In this document: in pieces, positions 58,100-64,000 of the stretch
Layout: the number at the start of each line of letters is the position of its first letter
How positions within the stretch are numbered: position 1 is the stretch's first letter
Source: CAZSHB01 sp964606885
GTDB lineage: Bacteria; Babelota; Babeliae; Babelales; CAIQNR01
NCBI GenBank assembly: GCA_964606885.1
Contig: CAZSHB010000006.1
Span: 1-64,000 of the forward strand
Length of the DNA: 64,000 nt
Direction of reading: 5' to 3'
Position numbers and translations under genes: made by a program
Notes under the pieces: generated by a model
What the model was told of the DNA's origin: nothing
Seen by the model: the letters and a program-made list of their open reading frames with translations, nothing else
Database searches by the model: none

Positions 58100-58996
58100 A
58101 TGCAGCTCTATCCTAGAATAATGTTAGTATTTTTTGTTGCATGCATTACGGGCAAAACGGTTGGTGGGCCTGCTGTTTGTAAGTCTCATTTGTTGTCTGA
58201 TATCTGGTATCCACAACGTTCTTCAGATCTTGTTAGATATATGACTGATTTAGATGCTAAAGCTGCTCAGATGTATCCTGGCTCTATGAATCAAATACGG
58301 GCAATGGTGATTCCTCATGAATCACTTGCTGCTTCTGGCGAGTTGGCGGCAGGCTGTTGGCGCTTGGTCAAAGACCATCAGCATATTACCCGCGTTATAT
58401 TCTTGGTTGCAGAACGGGATGTTCCGTTTTGTGGCGTAGTGTTACCGATCTGTACTCAATTTAAAACGCCTCTTGGCATATTATCGGTAGATAAAGATTG
58501 TTTGGCGATGCTTGGCCGTCAGTCGGCTTACTTTGTAACATCACCGTATATAGATACCAGTTGTGCTGTTAAAAAGGCGGTGCAGCGGGGTAAAAATAGT
58601 GATAACAAACGTCCGCACGTGATGCATGATCCATTTAACCATGGATCCGCGTTAGAAATGCAATTGCTCTTTTGTTCGCGCTATCTTCCTCAAGCACATA
58701 TAGTACCGCTCATGATTGGTACGCTTACTCAAGAAGATGCGCATATTATTGCTATGCATCTTAAAGAATGTGTTGATAGACAAACGTTAGTCGTTGTGAG
58801 TAGTACGTTGACTGCATCTATGGAAACCATATTGAAAAGTCCTGAACTGTTAGTAACCACAGCAGACAGTGTGATTCCAGAAAAGTATCCGCTTATGGTT
58901 TTATTTTCTTTGATTCATAAAAAAGCGTGGGGCAGCCATTACGCATTAAAGCATGATGTTTCAGGTAGTATTGGTATGGTATGGGCCGATAAGTAG
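58100..58996 (+). CDS. secreted MEMO-family (AmmeMemoRadiSam B-like) protein
   Basis: A 298-residue MEMO-fold protein with a signal peptide (about 1-19). Family landmarks are DIWYPQRSSDL (usual S-G-S-W-Y-P), RAMVIPHESLAASG (usual PHAGYxYSG, His73 kept), TPLGILSVD and HGSALEMQLLF (His181). The usual second metal His in G-P-S-H is replaced in FLVAERDVP, so metal binding is probably altered. MEMO proteins are metal-dependent redox enzymes, or partners of radical-SAM and AMMECR1 proteins; neither partner is adjacent, and export is unusual. SD AAGGAG. Confidence 0.75.
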   Translation: MQLYPRIMLVFFVACITGKTVGGPAVCKSHLLSDIWYPQRSSDLVRYMTDLDAKAAQMYPGSMNQIRAMVIPHESLAASGELAAGCWRLVKDHQHITRVIFLVAERDVPFCGVVLPICTQFKTPLGILSVDKDCLAMLGRQSAYFVTSPYIDTSCAVKKAVQRGKNSDNKRPHVMHDPFNHGSALEMQLLFCSRYLPQAHIVPLMIGTLTQEDAHIIAMHLKECVDRQTLVVVSSTLTASMETILKSPELLVTTADSVIPEKYPLMVLFSLIHKKAWGSHYALKHDVSGSIGMVWADK

Positions 58997-59041
58997 TAAA
59001 AAGAATTAATATACGCATAATGCTATAAAAAAGGGGCGAGT

Positions 59042-59707
59042 ATGTATTTATTACGGCATCTGTATGCACAAGCAAAACTTGCTAAAGAACTGTTTCTTGC
59101 CTATGGACGTATGGTTATAGGTGTTTGGAAAATTGAACGGCTTGCACCACCTCGGGTTACGGTGTTTGGGGGTGCAAAGGTAGCAAAAGATAGTGTGCAT
59201 GCTCAACAAGCGCACACGTTGGCAAAGCTTTTAGTTGAACGGGGATTTTCTGTTATCACCGGTGGTGGCCCCGGGATTATGGAAGCTGCTAACTGTGGTG
59301 CGTATAATAAAAATGCTTTAAAGACACACAGCATTGGTATTCCTGTAACAGGTGTAAATGGTGAACAGGTTAATCCTTGTGCTGATACTATTATTTCTAC
59401 AAGTCACTTTTTTATACGTAAATGGTTACTCACTAGATCGGCAGTTGCGTTTGCCGTGTTTCCTGGTGGGTTTGGTACTATGGATGAAATGTTTGAGATT
59501 TTAACGCTCATGCAAACTAATAAATTACAACGTTTTCCTATTGTGCTGATTAATACAAACTATTGGCAGCCGTTGTTTATATGGGCGCAGCAAGCAGTAA
59601 AGGAAGGCATGGTAGATCCACAAGATCTTGCCTTACTGCGTGTGACTGACGATATTCAAGAAGCGTGTGATTGGCTTTCTCAATGTGCAGGTTCGTGTCC
59701 GGTTTGA
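59042..59707 (+). CDS. LOG-family protein (TIGR00730-like Rossmann protein)
   Basis: A 221-residue Rossmann-fold protein with the LOG signatures GGGPGIMEAAN (about 79-89) and PGGFGTMDEMFE (about 142-153). Relatives hydrolyse nucleoside 5'-monophosphates (cytokinin-activating in plants); the bacterial role is often nucleotide processing. It has no signal peptide. SD AAGGGG. The 3' end overlaps the convergent Na+:solute symporter gene by 28 bases. Confidence 0.88.
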   Translation: MYLLRHLYAQAKLAKELFLAYGRMVIGVWKIERLAPPRVTVFGGAKVAKDSVHAQQAHTLAKLLVERGFSVITGGGPGIMEAANCGAYNKNALKTHSIGIPVTGVNGEQVNPCADTIISTSHFFIRKWLLTRSAVAFAVFPGGFGTMDEMFEILTLMQTNKLQRFPIVLINTNYWQPLFIWAQQAVKEGMVDPQDLALLRVTDDIQEACDWLSQCAGSCPV

Positions 59708-61148
59708 GGTGCTTTGGTATCCAGCATATGGCCAACAAGATACGCAACTGCTGAAAGACCGAGTGTGACGAGTAAGTTCCACTTGGTATACCATAAGTTT
59801 TCATACGGAAGCTTGAAGTAGACAAAGCTAGCAAATCCAACAAAGCATGAATACAGTGCAGCTTTTTTACGTAAATCGGGCAAAAAGAATGCGCCTAATA
59901 GCGGCACTAATAAGCAGCTCACGGAAACTTCGTAACTACCTACTAAAATTCCCAAGATATGTTGCGGTACACAATAAGAAGTAATTAACGTTGCAATCCC
60001 TGTACCAAGTGTAATCATGCGTGATGTGTTGAGCGTGATAGCTTTGTGTGTGCGTTGTAATGTCATGCTTAAAATAGAACTAATCGCGCAGATTAACGAG
60101 TCTGCAGTAGATGTAATTGCTGCCAAAATAGCGCATATGCCAAAGACAAAAAACAACGGACTGGTTGATGCTTTAAGAACAGGAATCAGTGGGTTTGCAA
60201 CAGCAATATGATCAGCAAAACTAAGTTGTGCTTCAAGGCCAAAGTAGAAGGGGATAAAAGCAAAGAGTAGTAATAAGATACTTGCTAGTAGGGCTGCTAT
60301 TGCTGCAACACGCTGGGTGCTTGCAGAAAAAAAGCGTTGTGCCAGATCTTGTTCTATAAAAGAGAATAAAAAGGGTACGGCAACAAGAGATAAAACTTTA
60401 TCTACAGTAATGGCCGAACTGTCCCATAAGAATTTGACGCTATTAAGTGTGTCGTGAGTAAAGAAGGCAACAGGGCGCGTCCATAAGCTGTAGATGCAGA
60501 TGCCCGTAAAGATGGTAATGATAAAAATGATTTGAACTTTGTCAGCAACGATAACTGCATGGAGCCCACCAATCATGGTGTACAGAATAATCAGTGCCCA
60601 GAAACTAAGAAAAACCCAATCGCTTTCTATGCCCACAAAGTGCACAAAGATAGATTTAGCGGCAATAATCTGACCAACAACAATGCCTGCTAAACTTAAA
60701 ACAGAGCGATCCGGCCGCGGTCACCGCGCAGTTCCCGAAACTCTTCGGTGATGAATATTCCNNNNNNNNNNAAACTTAAAACAGAGAGCACTGACGTGAT
60801 ATAAAAGAGTGTTGATGATTTGTATGATAGTTCAAAAATTTCGCTCACAATACTGACGTTAAATTTGCGTAACCGTGCAGCAATACCAAGTCCTAAACCT
60901 AAAAACCCTAACACAATACCCAGTGCGTATAAGAGACCTTCAAACGGTGCTTGTGCTGTTCCTAAAAACATACCGCCGCCAATTTGTGTTGCAAGGAGCG
61001 TGCCGGTAATAGTGGGAATAGAGAGGTTGCGACCAGCCAAGAAGTAGTCAGTTTGTGTGGTTACATGCCGTGATGCTATAAGACCAAACACGGTATACAG
61101 AGCGGTCAATGTTCCTAAGATCAGTAAAAACAGCGTGCTATCTATCAT
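59680..61148 (-). CDS. sodium:solute symporter (SSS family), interrupted by assembly artefact
   Basis: Predicted Na+-coupled carrier, split in this assembly into 60696-61148 (N-terminal: YFLAGRNLSIPTITGTLLAT, GIVLGFLGLGLGI) and 59680-60645 (C-terminal: FSFIEQDLAQRFFSA, CAILAAITSTADSLICAISS). Between them are a 15-base duplication, 55 GC-rich bases and 10 N. Removing 60692-60771 and keeping one copy of the duplication restores a continuous frame (reads SVLSLAGIVVGQII), which would give about 460 residues, the usual family size. The original gene is therefore probably intact. Substrate unknown. The 3' end overlaps the LOG gene by 28 bases. Confidence 0.82.
60692..60786. other. probable misassembly: duplicated 15-mer, GC-rich insert and 10 N
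   Basis: AAACTTAAAACAGAG occurs at 60692-60706 and again at 60772-60786. Between the copies lie 55 bases of about 60% GC (60707-60761), with restriction-site-like CGGCCGCGG, and 10 N (60762-60771). Neighbouring sequence is AT-rich. Collapsing the duplicate restores the symporter frame, so the insert is most likely chimeric or contaminant sequence at a contig join. Confidence 0.85.
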
Positions 61149-61186
61149 GAAGGTCCTTTGGGTAGGAAGTAGGTAGTATAGGGTAA

Positions 61187-61732
61187 TTATTCAGAAAACA
61201 TGCTTGTTGGGGAAAACATGCTTGTCGCAGTGTTTGAGGGAGTTTTAGCGCTCAATGGAGTTTTGGGCATGCTTGCTGTAGAACCCATTCTTAATGCTAC
61301 TGGTGTAGCTTCTGATGCAACAGAATAAGATGCTACAGGAGAGGTGCTTTTAGATTGTACTCTTTTAGGCATCTGACTAGGCATCTGACTAAGAATAGTT
61401 GCTATTCCTGAACGGTTTGTATGAGCAGCTCTATCTGCTAGTGCAGTTGGACAATATGGCTTATCCCAATCAATTTTGCCTGGATTTGGTCTTTTTGCAG
61501 GGGATGTGTTTACGGTTCCAATTTTTTTAGTAATGGAAGCTACTTCTTCATCTTCGCTACCAATTTCGCTATCAGCGTTACTTCTGTTAGAGTCGCTCAT
61601 ATCATAGTCGCTATTACTGTTGATTGGTGTTGAGGTTCCTGAGCTGGCACGGCGTTTTCCATATTCAGCCGTAAAAGCAGTAGCGGGCATTAAAAGCGTG
61701 CAAAGTAAGAGAAGAGAAAAGAATTGAAACAT
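61187..61732 (-). CDS. secreted Ser/Thr-rich disordered protein
   Basis: Not recognised. 181 residues with a signal peptide (about 1-21, TAFTAEY) and a mature part very rich in Ser, Thr, Asn and Pro. It has short repeats SQMPSQMP and SMFSPTSMFS and an acidic run (EIGSEDEEV). Likely disordered. Its design resembles secreted effectors, but composition alone cannot prove it. SD AAAGG lies 11 bases upstream. Confidence 0.6.
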   Translation of the reverse strand: MFQFFSLLLLCTLLMPATAFTAEYGKRRASSGTSTPINSNSDYDMSDSNRSNADSEIGSEDEEVASITKKIGTVNTSPAKRPNPGKIDWDKPYCPTALADRAAHTNRSGIATILSQMPSQMPKRVQSKSTSPVASYSVASEATPVALRMGSTASMPKTPLSAKTPSNTATSMFSPTSMFSE

Positions 61733-61816
61733 GATTTATAGAGCCTTTGGGTTTTATAACTATGTTAAAAATGGATATTTGTTAATTATAACAAAACGCC
61801 TTTAAAATGCTTGTTT

Positions 61817-62653
61817 TTACAACTTTATATGGTCATACGTAGGTTTTTTTATGTCGTGTTTTAAATCTTTAAGAAGTTTAAACAGTGTTTGTACATCTTG
61901 TTCAAACTGTTCTGCTGATGTAAATAAAATGCCGTTTAAACCTGCTTCTAAAGCGCCTTTAATATTTTCAGGTTTATCATCAATAAAAATACCAAGCCAT
62001 GGTGTATCTGTGTGGCTAGTTACTTCTAGTGCGTGTTGGTAGCTAGAAACGTGGGGCTTACTTAACCACACATGGTTATCAGTAATAGCGTAATTGATGG
62101 TGTTGGTAGGGCGATTGAAGATGGTGAAAAAGTCAGCATAATCTTTTTGTAACCTGACAAGTAGTTCCGGTCCAATATTAGAAAGTAGGTACAGTTCGTG
62201 CCCTGCGTTTTTAAGACAGGTTACTTTTTTGTGCATCTTTTTATTAGGGACATACAGATCAGTCATAAACTGGCATAAGTTGTTATACAGTTTTGGTTTT
62301 TTGAACTGTAGGTCGTAGATGTAGCTTTCTGTGACTTTAATGTTTTGTTTGTACAGCGTTGTGCATTTTTTCCAAAATGAGGGAGATGCTGTCGTTTTGA
62401 CAGCTTGCCATATGAACTTTGGCTTGTTTTTTATTTTAACAAAGCTTGAAGTGTAGGGGTTTTTTTGGTGCTCAAACAGCACGTGGTGAATATCAAAAAG
62501 AAAGTAGGGTTTAGCATGAGGATTTGTTGTTATATGTTCTTGGTAGACATGCGCATTAAGCTTGGGGCTTATAAAAAGTGTTTGGCTGGTTTTGCCATAA
62601 AGCCAAGAGAAAAATGCCATGGTTGTTAAGCCTAATTTTGTAAGAGAATTCAT
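61817..62653 (-). CDS. HAD-like protein with altered motif I
   Basis: A 278-residue protein with the HAD fold: motif I FLFDIHHVLFE has the nucleophile Asp but the usual second Asp is His; motif II LLSNIG; a Lys in WLSKPH (motif III); and motif IV FIDDKPENIKGA. The usual D-x-D-x-T is D-I-H-H-V, so the general-acid role is unclear. The N-terminal part (MNSLTKLGLTTMAFFSWLYG) could be a weak signal or anchor. I chose ATG 62653, downstream of a good promoter; the longer frame to 62701 begins upstream of the predicted transcript start. Confidence 0.75.
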   Translation of the reverse strand: MNSLTKLGLTTMAFFSWLYGKTSQTLFISPKLNAHVYQEHITTNPHAKPYFLFDIHHVLFEHQKNPYTSSFVKIKNKPKFIWQAVKTTASPSFWKKCTTLYKQNIKVTESYIYDLQFKKPKLYNNLCQFMTDLYVPNKKMHKKVTCLKNAGHELYLLSNIGPELLVRLQKDYADFFTIFNRPTNTINYAITDNHVWLSKPHVSSYQHALEVTSHTDTPWLGIFIDDKPENIKGALEAGLNGILFTSAEQFEQDVQTLFKLLKDLKHDIKKPTYDHIKL

Positions 62654-62700
62654 ATAGTTTTGACCCCTAAAAGCGTATAACCGTTTACCCATTAGAAGCA

Positions 62701-62729
62701 AGTATACACGCCCTAAGAGGCAAAAACAA
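62701..62729 (-). promoter_or_regulatory. sigma70-type promoter for HAD-like gene at 62653
   Basis: On the minus strand, TTGTTT (62729-62724), 17-base spacer, TATACT (62706-62701). Predicted start near 62694 excludes the longer reading frame of the downstream gene. Confidence 0.6.
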
Positions 62730-62800
62730 AGGCTAGCAGGGTTTTGGGTTCGCTGGCTGTGGTCTAGGGGTTGAGTTTATATATGGGAGGGAATCTTTTT

Positions 62801-62833
62801 AAAAATAAAAGGGCCCGATTTCTCAGGCCTTAA
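62801..62833 (-). terminator. weak terminator-like hairpin after HAD phosphatase gene
   Basis: On the minus strand GGCC - loop - GGGCC is followed by CTTTTATTTTT. The stem is short with a bulge, so this is a tentative call. Confidence 0.35.
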
Positions 62834-62844
62834 AAGCTTTAAGC

Positions 62845-62876
62845 TCCCAGCCGTCGCAAATGCTATGGCGGGCAAG
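62845..62876. repeat. second GC-rich imperfect palindrome
   Basis: Intergenic element whose minus strand reads CTTGCCCGCCATAGC then ATTTGCGACGGC. It shares CCGTC, CTATGG and CGGGCA with the block at 32693-32740. It lies between a terminator-like hairpin and the end of the HAD phosphatase gene. Confidence 0.45.
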
Positions 62877-62897
62877 TAATTGTAAGCGGGGGTAAGT

Positions 62898-63569
62898 CTA
62901 TTTTTTGGTTTTTAAGAGGCGTTCAAGCTCAATTTCATCATAATGGTCAATAATAAAATCAGCCTTTTCTAGGGCCTTGCGATTGCCTGCGCTATTAATC
63001 CCAATACAGAACATGCCCGCTTTTTGGGCCGACTCTATACCGTGCGACGTATCTTCTATAGCCACACACAAACTTGGGTCAACACCGAGCTGTTTTGCCA
63101 CATGCAGATAGATATCTGGTGCTGGCTTGCCTTTGTAATTAACCTTACTAATACCGTAAATATGCTCGCCAAAGTAATCACGGAGCTTAAGTTTGTTAAT
63201 GGTGGTTTCTATGTTGTTATCATCTGCGTTAGTGGCGATGCCATAGAGTAGGCCAGTTGCCTGTACTCGTTTATGGAAATTTATAAAACCATCAATAAAT
63301 TTAACGTGAATTGCATAGAGGGCGTCAGCTTTGTCCCGTTTTTCTTTAACAAGATCTTCAACTTCGTGCGCTAACGAAAACATCTCTTTAATGACTGCAC
63401 AACTTTTGTGTAGCGCAACACCGCGTAGTTCGTGTGCTAGTTGAGCTTCCAATTCTGGAGAAAGTTCTACTCCTTTAGAGGTGATCACTGATCGTGTCGC
63501 TTCTTTCCAAATTTTTTCGGTATCTATTATGGTACCGTCCATATCAAAGATGATTGCTTTGAATTTCAT
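62898..63569 (-). CDS. HAD-superfamily phosphatase (beta-phosphoglucomutase-like)
   Basis: A 223-residue cytoplasmic enzyme of HAD subfamily IA with a helical cap. Motif I FDMDGTIIDTE, motif II GIATNADD, a Lys in YKGKPAPDIYL and motif IV AIEDTSHGIESAQKAGM are complete. Members hydrolyse phosphoglycolate or sugar phosphates, or interconvert glucose phosphates; the substrate cannot be set. AAAGG precedes ATG 63569; the frame to 63599 is longer but less well supported. Confidence 0.88.
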   Translation of the reverse strand: MKFKAIIFDMDGTIIDTEKIWKEATRSVITSKGVELSPELEAQLAHELRGVALHKSCAVIKEMFSLAHEVEDLVKEKRDKADALYAIHVKFIDGFINFHKRVQATGLLYGIATNADDNNIETTINKLKLRDYFGEHIYGISKVNYKGKPAPDIYLHVAKQLGVDPSLCVAIEDTSHGIESAQKAGMFCIGINSAGNRKALEKADFIIDHYDEIELERLLKTKK

Positions 63570-63643
63570 GTTGCTACCTTTATTTTCTTGCAGTACCATT
63601 TTAGTACTGTGTTTTAATCATGTAAGTAAAGTGAGGATACCAT

Positions 63644-64000
63644 ATGTTAACTACAAAGGTAAAAGGTATTGGCCAGATGGCTGTATGGTTTGCGCTAAGC
63701 GTAGTCCTTATAGGATTGAGCTTTGTTGATGTAACACCGCTTTTTGGTGTTTCTCAAAAGGCACTTTCAGTTGGTAGTTTACTTATGCCCTTAACAGGTG
63801 CTCTTACGGGTTGGCTGGCGTTTTTTGTAGCCGCAACACGTAGTGCGTTTGGTTTTTTTTCTACCGGTTCTTACGTGAGTTTTGCTTTGTATCTTCCTGG
63901 TCTATGCGCTGCCCTTGCGTGGCGTTCTAACAGCCGTTTACTCCATGTACTTTTACCACTTGCGTGTATGTTCGCTTTTGTGGCACATCCACAAGGTGCA
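63644..64000 (+). CDS. membrane protein, truncated by window edge
   Basis: A partial frame of 119 codons from ATG 63644 to the end of the window, SD GAGG upstream. The product has at least three or four hydrophobic helices (WFALSVVLIGLSFVD; GSLLMPLTGALTGWLAFFVA; YLPGLCAALAW; LLPLACMFAFVAH). Family not recognised. It diverges from the HAD phosphatase gene. Confidence 0.65.
   Translation, partial: MLTTKVKGIGQMAVWFALSVVLIGLSFVDVTPLFGVSQKALSVGSLLMPLTGALTGWLAFFVAATRSAFGFFSTGSYVSFALYLPGLCAALAWRSNSRLLHVLLPLACMFAFVAHPQGA

Noticed and set aside
1..64000. CRISPR arrays, insertion sequences, prophage genes, rRNA or tRNA
   Set aside because: No regularly spaced repeats, transposase or phage genes, or rRNA/tRNA patterns were found by reading both strands; a tRNA missed by eye cannot be fully excluded.

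Overview
This window looks like a draft contig from a host-dependent, Gram-negative-type bacterium, most plausibly of Candidatus Dependentiae (TM6/Babeliae). That placement is an inference from gene content and no marker phylogeny was run. Supporting signs are low to moderate GC, very tight gene packing with several tail-to-tail overlaps, peptidoglycan and lipoprotein enzymes (murE, murB, mraY, glmU, mltA-like, mreB, lgt, lspA), an outer-membrane barrel protein, many Na+/amino-acid uptake carriers, a membrane pyrophosphatase, Chlamydia-like traits (class Ic ribonucleotide reductase, queuine salvage) and many small secreted proteins, four of them ankyrin-like. Two runs of ten N mark assembly joins. 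I saw no rRNA, tRNA, CRISPR array, insertion sequence or phage module.

Layout. 0-5 kb: alanine-type symporter, murE, K+-dependent hppA. 5-8 kb: an orphan exported protein overlapping an MltA-like lytic transglycosylase, and a membrane-anchored thioredoxin. 8-11.6 kb: nrdA-nrdB with a terminator. 11.7-15.3 kb: a signal-peptide-bearing D-cysteine desulfhydrase-like protein and a cluster of secreted ankyrin-like genes with a decayed copy. 15.3-21.4 kb: degenerate ComEC-like protein, transketolase, a Cys-rich secreted miniprotein, NfeD-like protein, a secreted degenerate adenylosuccinate synthetase and small secreted proteins. 21.5-29.6 kb: a leftward operon mnmG-lgt-dnaG-rpoD-corC. 29.7-39.6 kb: mraY, APC permease, TrmH-family methylase, secreted orphans, the queuine pair (transporter + tgt), trhO-murB, an ankyrin protein. 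39.7-45.4 kb: pheT-lspA-comF and two SurA-type chaperones. 45.4-51 kb: a large secreted delta-60-repeat protein and glmU-sbcD. 51-64 kb: secreted ParB-like, MEMO-like and lipase-like proteins, SbtA-type carrier, outer-membrane barrel, mreB-rsmA, LOG protein, a Na+:solute symporter broken by an assembly artefact, two HAD proteins and the start of a membrane protein.

How it fits together. The core genes cover replication priming, transcription, translation quality and wall synthesis. Salvage and import (queuine, amino acids, bicarbonate or similar anion, Na+-coupled solutes) replace much biosynthesis. The most unusual theme is a set of proteins with recognisable cytoplasmic-enzyme folds (PurA, D-cysteine desulfhydrase, MEMO, ParB/sulfiredoxin-like) that each begin with a signal peptide. 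At least PurA and MEMO have lost expected active-site residues. They may act in the periplasm or on the host side rather than in the usual pathway.
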